Counted from the first letter of the stretch, positions 1-8,571 are shown. The stretch: 64,000 nucleotides of DNA from Streptomyces sp. DH24 (GCF_029813775.1 NZ_JARVKW010000026.1:44899-108898), one strand, 5' to 3'. Program-made: numbers and translations. Notes: a model not told the origin generated them from the sequence alone.

Positions 1-1077
1 CAGGTCGTCGCCGTAGGTGTTGACGTGGCCCACCTTGCGGCCGGGCTTCACGTCCTTGCCGTACATGTGGATCTTGAGCTGGGGGTCGCGGGCCATGCAG
101 TGCAGGTACGCGGAGTACATGTCCGGGAAGTCGCCGCCGAGGACGTTGACCATGACCGTCCACGTGGCGCGCGGGCGCGGGTCGCCAAGCGGGAGGTCGA
201 GGACGGCGCGGACGTGGTTGGCGAACTGGCTGGTGACCGCGCCGTCCATGGACCAGTGGCCGGAGTTGTGCGGGCGCATCGCGAGCTCGTTGACGAGGAC
301 GCGGCCGTCGCGGGTCTGGAACAGCTCGACGGCGAGGTGGCCGACGACGCCGAGTTCCTTCGCGATGGTCAGCGCCATCTCCTCGGCCTTCAGGGCGAGG
401 CCCTCGTCGAGGTCAGGGGCGGGCGCGATCACCGTGTCGCACACGCCGTTCACCTGCCGGGACTCCACGACCGGGTACGCCACGGCCTGGCCGTGCGGGG
501 AGCGGACCACGTTGGCGGCCAGCTCGCGCACGAAGTCGACCTTCTCCTCGGCGAGCACCGGGACGCCGGCCCGGAACGGCTCGGCGGCCTCCTCGACGGA
601 GTCCACGACCCACACGCCCTTGCCGTCGTAGCCGCCGCGGACGGTCTTGAGGACGACCGGGAAGCCGTCGCCCTCGGCGGCGAAGGCCGCCACGTCCTGC
701 GGATCGGAGACGATGCGGTGCCGCGGGCAGGGCACGCCGATCGCGGTGAGCTTCTGGCGCATCACGCCCTTGTCCTGGGCGTGCACGAGCGCGTCGGGAC
801 CCGGGCGCACGGGGATGCCGTCCGCCTCCAGGGCCCTGAGGTGCTCGGTGGGCACGTGCTCGTGATCGAAGGTGATCACGTCACAGCCGCGCGCGAAGTC
901 ACGCAGCGTGTCCAGGTCGCGATAGTCGCCGATGACGACGTCGCTCACCACCTGTGCCGCGGAATCCTGAGGAGTGTCACTGAGGAGCTTGAATTTGATG
1001 CCCAACGGGATGCCCGCCTCGTGTGTCATACGAGCGAGCTGACCACCGCCGACCATGCCGACTACCGGAAACGTCAC
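1..1077 (-). CDS. purK: N5-carboxyaminoimidazole ribonucleotide synthase (partial, C-terminus outside window)
   Basis: ATP-grasp enzyme of purine synthesis that carboxylates 5-aminoimidazole ribonucleotide using ATP and bicarbonate, in the cytoplasm. The visible 359 residues begin with a nucleotide-fold segment (PVVGMVGGGQLARM) and include the ATP-grasp core (VLKTVRGGYDGKG, LAEEKVDF, VVGHLAVELF, NELAMRPHNSGHW), as in PurK. The gene runs left off the window and probably lacks only about 20 C-terminal residues. A GTG start is chosen from the family N-terminus, but the purine-rich AGAGAG lies directly against it, so the start is uncertain. The partner purE would be expected just beyond the left edge. 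It is divergent from the GtrA gene. Confidence 0.93.
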   Translation of the reverse strand, partial: MTFPVVGMVGGGQLARMTHEAGIPLGIKFKLLSDTPQDSAAQVVSDVVIGDYRDLDTLRDFARGCDVITFDHEHVPTEHLRALEADGIPVRPGPDALVHAQDKGVMRQKLTAIGVPCPRHRIVSDPQDVAAFAAEGDGFPVVLKTVRGGYDGKGVWVVDSVEEAAEPFRAGVPVLAEEKVDFVRELAANVVRSPHGQAVAYPVVESRQVNGVCDTVIAPAPDLDEGLALKAEEMALTIAKELGVVGHLAVELFQTRDGRVLVNELAMRPHNSGHWSMDGAVTSQFANHVRAVLDLPLGDPRPRATWTVMVNVLGGDFPDMYSAYLHCMARDPQLKIHMYGKDVKPGRKVGHVNTYGDDL

Positions 1078-1203
1078 CTCTCTAGGGTATCGGCCACGCC
1101 GGCATGGCCGGTTTCCGGACCGTCCGGGAGCCATTACCGGCCGTGCGGCCCGGTCCCGCCACCGTTCGCCAGGAAGATCGCGCGCAGGGGTGGTTAGCAT
1201 GGC

Positions 1204-1749
1204 GTGATTGACCCAACCGACCAGACGGGGGCCTGCACGACCATGGAACGCGGTTCCTCGGGGCTCCGACGGATCGCCCACGAAGTCGCCAAGTTCGGCG
1301 CGGTGGGCGGTGCCGGTGTGCTGGTCAACCTGCTCGTGTTCAACCTGGTGCGGCACACCACCGACCTCCAGGTGGTGCGGGCGGGCGTCATAGCGACCGT
1401 CGTCGCGATCGCCTTCAACTACGTCGGCTTCCGCTACTTCACCTACCGGGACCGCGACAAGAGCCGCCGCACCCGGGAACTGACCCTGTTCCTGCTGTTC
1501 AGCGCGATCGGCCTGGTCATCGAGAACGGCGTGCTGTACGTGGCGACGTACGGCTTCGGCTGGAACACGCCGCTGCAGAACAACATCTTCAAGTTCGTCG
1601 GCATCGGCGTCGCCACCCTGTTCCGCTTCTGGTCCTACCGCACGTGGGTCTTTCGCGCGCTGCCGGCCCACGGGGCGGTGGCCGACGTGGAGGCGCTCCT
1701 GAAGAAGGAACGGGAGAAGGCCAAGCGGAAGCAGCGCGTACGCGCCTGA
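1204..1749 (+). CDS. GtrA family membrane protein
   Basis: Small polytopic protein of 181 residues in the GtrA/DPMS family, whose members are thought to help move polyprenyl-linked sugars across the membrane for cell-surface glycosylation. About four hydrophobic helices are visible (near residues 32-50, 58-78, 98-118 and 128-148), followed by a Lys/Arg-rich cytoplasmic tail. The family-typical segment FGAVGGAGVLVNLLVFNLV is present near the N-terminus. Translation may start at GTG 1204, or at ATG 1243 (MERGSS), which better matches the usual family length; neither has an ideal ribosome site. It is divergent from purK and convergent with the histidine kinase gene. The exact substrate cannot be told. 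Confidence 0.85.
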   Translation: MIDPTDQTGACTTMERGSSGLRRIAHEVAKFGAVGGAGVLVNLLVFNLVRHTTDLQVVRAGVIATVVAIAFNYVGFRYFTYRDRDKSRRTRELTLFLLFSAIGLVIENGVLYVATYGFGWNTPLQNNIFKFVGIGVATLFRFWSYRTWVFRALPAHGAVADVEALLKKEREKAKRKQRVRA

Positions 1750-1795
1750 CCTGCGCCTTTCTCGATGCCGCTCCCGTTCCCGATGCCGCTCCCGC

Positions 1796-3073
1796 TCAGC
1801 GGACCGTCTGCTCCTGCGCGCCCCGCTTCGACGGTGGCGTACGCGACAGGAACAGACCGAACACCGGCGGCTTGGTCTGGAGCATCTCCAGGCGCCCCCC
1901 GTCGGCCTCCGCCAGGTCACGGGCCACGGCCAGGCCGATGCCCGTGGAGTTGCGTCCGCTGATCGTCCGCTCGAAGATCCGCGCCCCCAGGTCCGGCGGT
2001 ACGCCGGGCCCCTCGTCGGTGACCTCGATGACGGCCTGGTTGCCCGTGACGCGGGTGCGCAGCGCGACCGTGCCGCCGCCGTGCATCAGCGAGTTCTCGA
2101 TCAGCGCGGCCAGCACCTGCGCCACCGCGCCCGGCGTGCCGACGGCCTCCAGATGCCGCTTGCCGGAGCTGACGATGGCCCGGCCGGCCTGGCGGTAGGC
2201 CGGACGCCACTCGGCGAGCTGCTGCTGGATGACCTCGTCCAGGTCGAAGGTGACGGCGGAGCCGGTGCGCGGGTCGCGGGAGTTCGTCAGCAGCCGCTGC
2301 ACCACGTCCGTCAGCCGCTCCACCTGCGCCAGCGCGATGGTCGCCTCCTCCTTCACGGTGGCCAGGTCCTCGGTGAGGGTGATCTCCTCCAGGCGCATGG
2401 ACAGCGCGGTCAGCGGGGTGCGCAGCTGGTGGGAGGCGTCGGCGGCCAGGCGGCGCTCGGCGGTGAGCATGCGGGCGATGCGCTCGGCGGAGGCGTCCAG
2501 CACGTCCGCCACCCGGTCCAGCTCGGGGACGCCGTACCGCTTGTGCCGGGGCCGCGGGTCGCCGGAGCCGAGGCGCTCGGCGGTCTCGGCGAGGTCGGTG
2601 AGCGGGGAGGCGAGCCGGTTGGCCTGGCGCACCGCGAGCAGGACGGCCGCGATGACCGCGAGCAGCGCCACCGCGCCGATGATCAGCAGCGTGCGGCCGA
2701 CCTCGCGGGTCACCTCCGAGCGGGGCTCCTCCACGACGACGGTCTCGCCGCCCTCGCCGATGGCCTCGCCCCGGATGACGTCGCCCTCGGGCTTGGAGCC
2801 GACTTGGATGGCCCGCTCCCCGGGGATGCGGATCACGGCGTAGCGCTGCTGGGCGACCTGCTCGACCTGGGCGCGCAGCACCTCGGTGTCGACGTGCTCG
2901 GTGGTGAGCAGCCTGCTGTCGACGATGCTGGCCAGGCGCAGCGCCTCGGACTCCACGCGCTCCTGGGCGCTGTTGCTGATCGTCCGGGTCTCGACGATCA
3001 CGAGGGAGACGCCGAAGACGGCGATCACGACGAGCACCACGGCGAGCGTGGACTGGATCAGTCGGCGGCGCAT
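1796..3073 (-). CDS. Two-component sensor histidine kinase
   Basis: Membrane sensor kinase of 425 residues, encoded 58 bp downstream of its response regulator on the same strand. Order: transmembrane helix 1 (about 6-28), an extracytoplasmic sensor region of roughly 90 residues, transmembrane helix 2 (about 127-149), a HAMP linker, a HisKA domain with the phosphoacceptor in ASHQLRTPL (His215), and a HATPase_c domain with an N box (ALIENSLMHGG), G1 box (VTDEGPGVPPD) and G2 box (GIGLAVARDLAEADGG). All catalytic motifs look intact. The signal cannot be told from the sequence. The peptide transporter is the divergent neighbour across a 507-bp regulatory gap, so it is a plausible target, by inference only. 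Confidence 0.95.
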   Translation of the reverse strand: MRRRLIQSTLAVVLVVIAVFGVSLVIVETRTISNSAQERVESEALRLASIVDSRLLTTEHVDTEVLRAQVEQVAQQRYAVIRIPGERAIQVGSKPEGDVIRGEAIGEGGETVVVEEPRSEVTREVGRTLLIIGAVALLAVIAAVLLAVRQANRLASPLTDLAETAERLGSGDPRPRHKRYGVPELDRVADVLDASAERIARMLTAERRLAADASHQLRTPLTALSMRLEEITLTEDLATVKEEATIALAQVERLTDVVQRLLTNSRDPRTGSAVTFDLDEVIQQQLAEWRPAYRQAGRAIVSSGKRHLEAVGTPGAVAQVLAALIENSLMHGGGTVALRTRVTGNQAVIEVTDEGPGVPPDLGARIFERTISGRNSTGIGLAVARDLAEADGGRLEMLQTKPPVFGLFLSRTPPSKRGAQEQTVR

Positions 3074-3131
3074 GTCCTCTTACCCGTGTCCTCTGGCCCG
3101 TCGCCCCGCGAAGCCGCGGACGTCCGGGGGG

Positions 3132-3809
3132 TCAGTTCTTCTCGAAGCGGAAGCCCACGCCGCGCACGGTCGCGATGTAGCGGGGGTTCGCCGCGTCGTC
3201 GCCGAGCTTCTTGCGCAGCCAGGAGATGTGCATGTCGAGGGTCTTCGTGGAGGACCACCAGGTGGTGTCCCATACCTCGCGCATCAGCTGGTCGCGGGTG
3301 ACGACCCGGCCGGCGTCGCGCACGAGCACCCGCAGCAGGTCGAACTCCTTGGCCGTGAGCTGCAGTTCCTCCTCGCCCATCCAGGCGCGGTGCGACTCGA
3401 CGTCGATGCGCACCCCGTGCGTGGCGGGCGGCTGCTGGGGCTCGGCGGCGCCGCGCCGCAGCAGGGCCCGGACGCGGGCGAGCAGCTCGGCGAGCCGGAA
3501 CGGCTTGGTGACGTAGTCGTCGGCGCCCGCGTCCAGGCCCACCACGGTGTCGACCTCGTCGGCACGCGCGGTGAGGATGAGGATCGGCACGCCGTGGCCG
3601 TCGGCGCGCAGTCGGCGGGCGACCTCCAGGCCGTCCATGCCCGGCAGGCCGAGGTCCAGCACGACCAGGTCGACGCCGCCCCGCAGCCCCGCGTCGAGCG
3701 CGGCGGGTCCGTCCTCACGGACCTCGACCTCGTACCCTTCGCGGCGCAGTGCGCGGGCCAGCGGCTCCGAGATGGACGCGTCGTCCTCGGCGAGCAGTAC
3801 ACGGGTCAT
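3132..3809 (-). CDS. OmpR/PhoB-family response regulator
   Basis: DNA-binding response regulator of 225 residues, first gene of a regulator-kinase operon. The receiver domain (1-120) has the acidic pair Asp9/Asp10, the phosphoacceptor Asp52 (VVLDLGLPGMDG) and the conserved Lys in YVTKPF. The C-terminal winged helix (about 128-222) includes LTAKEFDLLRVLV and ends with YIATVRGVGFRFEKN, typical of OmpR/PhoB proteins. The ATG at 3809 (MTRVLLAEDD) is preferred over an upstream in-frame TTG because the family N-terminus begins here, although no good Shine-Dalgarno is visible. Two TTCTTACC direct repeats lie 55-84 bp upstream and may be its own operator. Confidence 0.95.
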   Translation of the reverse strand: MTRVLLAEDDASISEPLARALRREGYEVEVREDGPAALDAGLRGGVDLVVLDLGLPGMDGLEVARRLRADGHGVPILILTARADEVDTVVGLDAGADDYVTKPFRLAELLARVRALLRRGAAEPQQPPATHGVRIDVESHRAWMGEEELQLTAKEFDLLRVLVRDAGRVVTRDQLMREVWDTTWWSSTKTLDMHISWLRKKLGDDAANPRYIATVRGVGFRFEKN

Positions 3810-3863
3810 GAAGTGATGGTAGTCCCGTGACGACAAGAGCCGGGGTGTGATCGCCGAGCTCGT

Positions 3864-3893
3864 TTCTTACCCCCCGCACACCGGGTTCTTACC
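3864..3893. promoter_or_regulatory. Direct repeat TTCTTACC x2, candidate response-regulator operator
   Basis: TTCTTACC occurs at 3864-3871 and again at 3886-3893, with starts 22 bp apart (two helical turns). An inverted near-copy, GGTAAGGA, lies at 3938-3945. Direct repeats on one DNA face suit OmpR-family dimers. The set sits between the regulator gene and the peptide transporter. Binding is inferred. Confidence 0.45.
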
Positions 3894-3932
3894 TCCGGGG
3901 GCTGGTGGCCGGACCTGTGGCTGTGGGGTGCG

Positions 3933-4092
3933 ATCCTGGTAAGGACCTTGGAAAAGGTGGCTGCGGTTCCCCCGTCACCTGTGATCCGCGTCTCAAGTCC
4001 TTCCATACCAGGCAGTGTCCTGACGTATGGTGAATCAACGCCTGTAGCACCGCGGGGACCTTTGGCGAGCCGGTTCGCCGAAGGTCGCTTTT
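3933..4092 (+). ncRNA. Structured leader RNA or attenuator upstream of peptide transporter
   Basis: On the plus strand CCTGGTA (3935-3941 region) pairs with TACCAGG near 4008-4016, and inside it AAGGAC pairs with GTCCTT, giving a bulged closing helix about 80 nt long. Then follows a 12-bp hairpin with a T tract (4057-4092), and after it a perfect 7-bp hairpin at 4099-4116 (GGGCTGG, loop TGCG, CCAGCCC). The transporter starts at 4317. No riboswitch class I know fits. It could be a cis-acting attenuator or a separate small RNA ending at 4092. The promoter is not identified. Confidence 0.4.
4057..4092 (+). terminator. Intrinsic-terminator-like hairpin in transporter leader
   Basis: GACCTTTGGCGA (4057-4068) pairs with TCGCCGAAGGTC (4075-4086): 12 pairs including one G-U wobble, loop of six, followed by GCTTTT. 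The T tract follows only on the plus strand, so it would stop transcripts heading toward the peptide transporter, about 225 nt before its start codon. Confidence 0.6.
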
Positions 4093-4316
4093 GCGTGCGG
4101 GCTGGTGCGCCAGCCCTGAACCGAACGACCTGTGGCCGGGCCTCGCAGCGCATCGACGCGCGCAGAGGCGTGGATCCCGGTGGGCGCCGCCCACCGCTCC
4201 GTGATCCGGAGCGGACTCCCCCTGGGCGTGGGGTGGACGGCCCTCCGCCGGTGCCGGCCTCCCCCACCGGGCGCGCATCGCATCTGGGAGCGCGTCCCGA
4301 CCAGCAAGGATCGACC

Positions 4317-5813
4317 ATGGCGTCCAGCCTGACGAAGGACTCGGTCAACCCGGGCACCCCCGGGTCCGAGAAGACCTTCTTCGGCCACCCCCGCGGACTG
4401 GCCACTCTCTTCATGACCGAGATGTGGGAGCGGTTCTCCTACTACGGCATGAGGGCTCTGCTCCCGCTGTACCTCGTCGCACCGGGCGGCCTGAACCTCG
4501 ACGCCGCCACGGCGACGGCGATCTACTCCGTCTACGTGTCGCTGGTCTACCTGCTGGCGATGCCCGGCGGCTGGTTCGGCGACCGGGTCTGGGGCCCCCG
4601 CAGGACCGTCGCCGTCGCCGGCGCGGTCATCATGCTGGGCCACCTGACGCTGGCCCTGCCCTCCTCCGGCACCTTCTACGCGGGCCTCGGCCTGGTCGCG
4701 ATCGGTTCCGGTCTGCTGAAGGCCAACATCTCCACGATGGTCGGCCACCTCTACGACGGCCCGGACGACCCGCGCCGTGACGGCGGCTTCACCGTCTTCT
4801 ACATGGGCATCAACCTGGGTGCCTTCGCCGCGCCGCTGATCATCGGCACCATCGGCGAGAGCGTGAACTGGCACCTGGGCTTCGCCCTCGCCGCGCTCGG
4901 CATGGGGCTCGGGCTCGTGCAGTTCCTGTTCGGCAGCCGTCACCTGGCCGACCGCTCCAGCGTCGTCCCGAAGCCGCTGACGGCCGACGAGAAGGCGTCC
5001 ACCCTGCGCAAGGCCGCCGTGTGGGCAGGCATCGCCGTCGTCTTCTACGCGATCGTCGGCTTCTCCGGCGTCTACACGCTGAACTGGATCCTGGTCCCGC
5101 TGACCCTGCTCGGCGTGATCATCCCGGTGATGGTGCTGGTCAACATCAAGCGCGACAAGGAACTCGACCGCGCCGAGCAGTCGAAGATGTCCGCGTACAT
5201 CTGGTTCTTCGTCGCCGCGGCCGTCTTCTGGATGATCTACGACCAGGGCGGTTCGACCCTGTCGATCTTCGCCGACTCCTCCGCCGACAACAGCGTCCTC
5301 GGCTGGGAGTTCCCGGTCTCCTGGTACCAGTCGGTCAACCCGGTCCTGATCATGGCCCTGGCCCCGGTCTTCGCCTGGTTCTGGCTGGCGCTGAACCGGC
5401 GCGGCAAGGAGCCGAGCACGATCGTGAAGTTCGCCTCGGGTCTGGTCCTGGTCGGCGCGTCGTTCTTCCTCTTCCTGGCCCCGCTGTCCATCGCCGACGG
5501 CGGCCACAAGGCGGCGGCGCTGTGGCTGGTGGCGATCTACTTCACGCAGACCGTCGGTGAGCTGCTGCTCTCCCCGGTCGGCCTGTCGGTCACCACGAAG
5601 ATGGCGCCCGCGAAGTACGCCTCGCAGATGATGGGCGTCTGGTTCCTGGCCGTCACCGCCGGTGACGCCACGACCGGTCTGCTCTCCATCGCCGGTGTCG
5701 ACCTCAACCGGACGGGCGTCGTCGCCCTGGAGGCCACGCTCGCCGTGGTCGCCGGTGTCGCGGTGTGGATGTACCGCAACAAGGTCAAGGAGCTCATGGG
5801 CGACGTCCGCTGA
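4317..5813 (+). CDS. Proton-coupled oligopeptide transporter (POT/PTR2 family MFS)
   Basis: Inner-membrane di/tripeptide:proton symporter of 498 residues, the usual length for bacterial POT proteins. The diagnostic proton-coupling motif ExxER is present in helix 1 (TEMWERFSYYGMRALL). The PTR2 signatures GGWFGDRVWGPRR and FTVFYMGINLGAF follow in helices 2-5, and FTQTVGELLLSPVGLS is in the C-terminal half. About 12-14 hydrophobic helices are visible. ATG 4317 is preceded by AAGGA with a six-base spacer; the much longer upstream frame is non-coding leader. It is divergent from the regulator/kinase pair, and its leader carries a terminator-like hairpin, so expression may be attenuated. Confidence 0.95.
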   Translation: MASSLTKDSVNPGTPGSEKTFFGHPRGLATLFMTEMWERFSYYGMRALLPLYLVAPGGLNLDAATATAIYSVYVSLVYLLAMPGGWFGDRVWGPRRTVAVAGAVIMLGHLTLALPSSGTFYAGLGLVAIGSGLLKANISTMVGHLYDGPDDPRRDGGFTVFYMGINLGAFAAPLIIGTIGESVNWHLGFALAALGMGLGLVQFLFGSRHLADRSSVVPKPLTADEKASTLRKAAVWAGIAVVFYAIVGFSGVYTLNWILVPLTLLGVIIPVMVLVNIKRDKELDRAEQSKMSAYIWFFVAAAVFWMIYDQGGSTLSIFADSSADNSVLGWEFPVSWYQSVNPVLIMALAPVFAWFWLALNRRGKEPSTIVKFASGLVLVGASFFLFLAPLSIADGGHKAAALWLVAIYFTQTVGELLLSPVGLSVTTKMAPAKYASQMMGVWFLAVTAGDATTGLLSIAGVDLNRTGVVALEATLAVVAGVAVWMYRNKVKELMGDVR

Positions 5814-5994
5814 CACACGCCCCGCTCAACGCGCGGAAGGGCCGCCGCACCGTGAGGGGCGGGCGCCCGTTGGTGGTTTGGCGGGGCGGGGTGGGGTGGG
5901 AGGTGGGGGGTGCGCGTGCGGTACGTGCACGTGGGCGGTGCGCGTGCGGGCGATGCGCGCCTTCTCGCGTGGGCGATGCGGTGCAGCCCCGCGC

Positions 5995-6094
5995 CGACGG
6001 ACAGTGCGGGCGCGCACGAGGAGGGCCGGGGGTGGGCCCCGCGCGTCGGCGGACAGTGCCGTGCGTACGAGGGAGGCCGGGGTGGGCCCCGCGC
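5995..6094. repeat. Two tandem copies of a degenerate 50-bp repeat
   Basis: Copy 1 is 5995-6044 and copy 2 is 6045-6094; they share GGACAGTGC near the start and GGTGGGCCCCGCGC at the end, with several changes between. The repeat fills most of the 320-bp gap between the convergent transporter and anti-sigma genes. A partial third copy may precede it (about 5969-5994). I see no gene in the gap. Confidence 0.75.
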
Positions 6095-6133
6095 CTGCGG
6101 TTGCGTGAGAGGCCCGGTTCCGCCCGCGCGGGC

Positions 6134-6751
6134 CTACGCGGGAGCCCCCAGCTCCGCCCACACGGTCTTGCCCGCTACGCCGGGGGTCCGGAAGACGCCC
6201 CAGTCCAGGCACAGCCGCTGGACGATGAACATGCCGTGGCCGCCGGGGCGCCCGGCGCGGTGCGGGGTGCGTGGCGACGGCTGGCCCGTGCCGCGGTCGG
6301 AGACCTCGACGCGGATCACCTTGTTGTCGCAGGCGATCCCCAGCTGGTCCGGGCCCTCGGCGTGCAGACAGGCGTTGGTGACCAGCTCGGACACGACCAG
6401 CAGGACGTCCTCCGCGGCGGCCCGCTGGTCGGCGGTCGCGGCGGGGAGCCAGCCCCACGCGTACAGCGCCTGGCGGGTGAAGTCGCGGGCGAGCGGCACC
6501 ACTCCGCTCTGGTCCTCGAAGCTGAGCCTGCGTACCTGCTGACGCCCTCCGGACGCCACGGACGGCACGGCGGTCACCGGACCGCCGCCGGAGCCGCCGG
6601 TCGCCGGCCCACCGCCCTGGTCCCCCGGAGCCGCCGCCGACAGGGCCCGCTCGGGCACCCCGGTCGCCGGTACGCCCCCGTCGGACGCCCCGGAAGCGCC
6701 GCTGGGCTCCGGACCGCGGTCGCCCGGCGGGTAAGGCCGGGTGGTGCTCAT
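6134..6751 (-). CDS. prsI: Anti-sigma factor, RsbW-type serine kinase ATPase (PrsI-like)
   Basis: HATPase_c_2 protein of 205 residues expected to bind and silence a SigB/SigF-family sigma factor and to phosphorylate an antagonist STAS protein. The first 75 or so residues are Gly/Pro/Ser-rich and low-complexity. The ATPase domain follows, with an N box (VVSELVTNACLH), G1 box (VSDRGTGQP) and G2 box (GGHGMFIVQRL). The ATG has GAGGTGA upstream. It lies downstream of the STAS gene on the same strand and opposite the sigma factor gene, matching the S. coelicolor PrsI/ArsI/SigI partner-switching module as I recall it. The symbol rests on context plus family; many Streptomyces ATPases of this type are orphans. 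Confidence 0.75.
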   Translation of the reverse strand: MSTTRPYPPGDRGPEPSGASGASDGGVPATGVPERALSAAAPGDQGGGPATGGSGGGPVTAVPSVASGGRQQVRRLSFEDQSGVVPLARDFTRQALYAWGWLPAATADQRAAAEDVLLVVSELVTNACLHAEGPDQLGIACDNKVIRVEVSDRGTGQPSPRTPHRAGRPGGHGMFIVQRLCLDWGVFRTPGVAGKTVWAELGAPA

Positions 6752-6995
6752 CAGCGCTTCACCTCACCGATTCACCAGTTCACGATTCTCAACGTCACTG
6801 CACTGCCGGTCGCCCCGACCGTGGGGCGCGTCACCCCACGGGGTACCCACCGTCACGGCGTTCGACCGGTCCAGGTTGTCTCCTGCCCTGCCATTCCGGC
6901 AGAACACCCCTGTATTCGGCACGGACGGCACGACAGGAGCGATCCGCCGGTCACACGGTGACTCGGGGGGCATGGCCACGACCCGGCCCGCCCGC

Positions 6996-7373
6996 TCAGC
7001 CGGGCCCGTCGGCCAGGGCGTCCTCGAGGGTGGCATGAACGGTGAAGACCGCCTCAGCCCCCGTGATCTCGAACACCCGGGCCACCACCGGCTGCATGGC
7101 CACGAGGTGCACCCCGCCGCCGCCGGACTCCGCCTTCAGCCTCGCGCCCAGCAGCACGTTGAGGCCAGTGGAGTCGCAGAACTCAAGACGTGAGCAGTCG
7201 ATGACCAGCCTTGTGAAGCCCTTGGCGATGCAGGCGTCGAGTGGCTCGCGCAACAGATCGGCGGTGTGGTGATCCAACTCACCCGCCGGGGTCACGACGG
7301 CACTGGGGCCCTCTTCCCGCACCTCTACCAAGAGCCGGCCCGACTGTGCGCTGCCGACCGTCCCGCGGTCCAT
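6996..7373 (-). CDS. arsI: Anti-anti-sigma factor, STAS domain (ArsI-like)
   Basis: STAS-domain protein of 125 residues. In its unphosphorylated form such a protein binds the anti-sigma kinase and frees the sigma factor. The STAS core includes VVTPAGELDHHTADLLREPL and the phosphoacceptor region CSRLEFCDSTGLNVLLGAR, in which the Ser after FCD is the expected phosphorylation site. ATG 7373 (MDRGTVGS) is preceded by GGGAGAGAGA; the longer frame to 7601 overlaps the intergenic promoter region and is rejected. It is separated from the downstream anti-sigma gene by 244 bp, so the two may have separate promoters. It is divergent from the sigma factor gene. Confidence 0.78.
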   Translation of the reverse strand: MDRGTVGSAQSGRLLVEVREEGPSAVVTPAGELDHHTADLLREPLDACIAKGFTRLVIDCSRLEFCDSTGLNVLLGARLKAESGGGGVHLVAMQPVVARVFEITGAEAVFTVHATLEDALADGPG

Positions 7374-7625
7374 GCCGTCTCTCTCTCCCGACGTCGTCGC
7401 TGCTTGCTGACGCCCTCGAACACTACGCCTTCCGGCGGGGGTTCGACAGCCGAACAACCCCCTGGAACCGGACATACCAGGATAGAACGCACTTGCGATC
7501 GCCCTGGTAAAGCGGGTAGGGCTAGTAAGGACACGTACCCGAACACGGCCGGCTTTGGAGGCGCCGCACACCGCAGTGCACGTACTGGCTTCGGCAGCCA
7601 TATGCCGAGAACGATGGAGGACATC

Positions 7626-8540
7626 ATGTCACCCCGGCTCGACGGATCGCCTACCCCCAAAGCGACGTCGGCATCCCCTCCGGAACATCCGGATCCCATC
7701 GAGCGCGACGACGTCGCCGCACTGGCGGACGACCTGCTCGCGGGACTTCCGGACATCCCCCCGTACGACGAGGTCGCACCGGACGACGCGCGAGCCCTGT
7801 CCAAGACCCTCTTCGAGCGCCTCGAGTCGCTGGAGGAAGGCACGTACGAGTACTCGTACGTGCGCAACACACTCGTCGAACTCAACCTCGCCCTGGTCAA
7901 GTTCGCCGCCTCCCGGTTCCGCTCCCGCAGCGAGCCGATGGAGGACATCATCCAGGTCGGCACCATCGGCCTGATCAAGGCGATCGACCGCTTCGAACTC
8001 AGCCGCGGTGTCGAGTTCCCCACTTTCGCGATGCCTACCATCATCGGCGAAATCAAGCGTTTCTTCCGCGACACCTCGTGGTCCGTGCGCGTGCCGCGCC
8101 GTCTGCAGGAGCTCCGGCTCGACCTGGCCAAGGCCGGTGACGAGCTCGCCCAGCAGCTGGACCGCGCGCCGACGGTGTCCGAACTGGCCGAGCGTCTGGG
8201 CATCACCAACGACGAGGTCGTCGAGGGCATGGCGGCGTCCAACGCCTACACCGCCAGCTCCCTGGACGCGCAGCCGGAGGAGGACGACGCCGAGGGCACC
8301 CTCGCCGACCGCATCGGCTACGAGGACCACGGACTCGAAGGCATCGAGTACGTCGAGTCGTTGAAGCCCCTGATCGCCGAACTCCCGCCCCGGGACCGGA
8401 AGATCCTCTCCCTCCGCTTCGTCGCGGGCATGACCCAGTCGGAGATCGGCGAAGAACTCGGCATCTCCCAGATGCACGTCTCGCGGCTGCTGTCCCGGAC
8501 CCTGGTGCGGCTGCGCAAGGGACTGACCGTCGAGGAGTGA
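7626..8540 (+). CDS. sigI: RNA polymerase sigma factor, SigB/SigF/SigG family (SigI-like)
   Basis: Alternative sigma factor of 304 residues. Region 2 holds the core-binding and -10 reading segments (DIIQVGTIGLIKAIDRFE, then GVEFPTFAMPTIIGEIKRFF). Region 3 has VPRRLQELRLDLAKA. Region 4.2 carries the helix-turn-helix MTQSEIGEELGISQMHVSRL. The N-terminal 45 residues are Pro/Asp-rich and variable, as in Streptomyces SigB-type factors. Three in-frame ATGs (7602, 7614, 7626) exist; 7626 has GGAGG five to six bases upstream and is chosen. The STAS and ATPase genes divergently next to it make a partner-switching control module likely. A perfect terminator follows. Confidence 0.9.
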   Translation: MSPRLDGSPTPKATSASPPEHPDPIERDDVAALADDLLAGLPDIPPYDEVAPDDARALSKTLFERLESLEEGTYEYSYVRNTLVELNLALVKFAASRFRSRSEPMEDIIQVGTIGLIKAIDRFELSRGVEFPTFAMPTIIGEIKRFFRDTSWSVRVPRRLQELRLDLAKAGDELAQQLDRAPTVSELAERLGITNDEVVEGMAASNAYTASSLDAQPEEDDAEGTLADRIGYEDHGLEGIEYVESLKPLIAELPPRDRKILSLRFVAGMTQSEIGEELGISQMHVSRLLSRTLVRLRKGLTVEE

Positions 8541-8571
8541 CACCCGCCCGCGGTCGGCGCCCCAGACTTCC

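Noticed and set aside
4057..4086. tRNA-like T arm (GGTTCGCC)
   Set aside because: No acceptor, D or anticodon arm can be formed; it is better explained as a terminator hairpin.
6843..6848. GGGTAC as a SigB/SigI-type -10 for the anti-sigma gene
   Set aside because: No GTTT-like -35 at 14-16 bp spacing on the minus strand.
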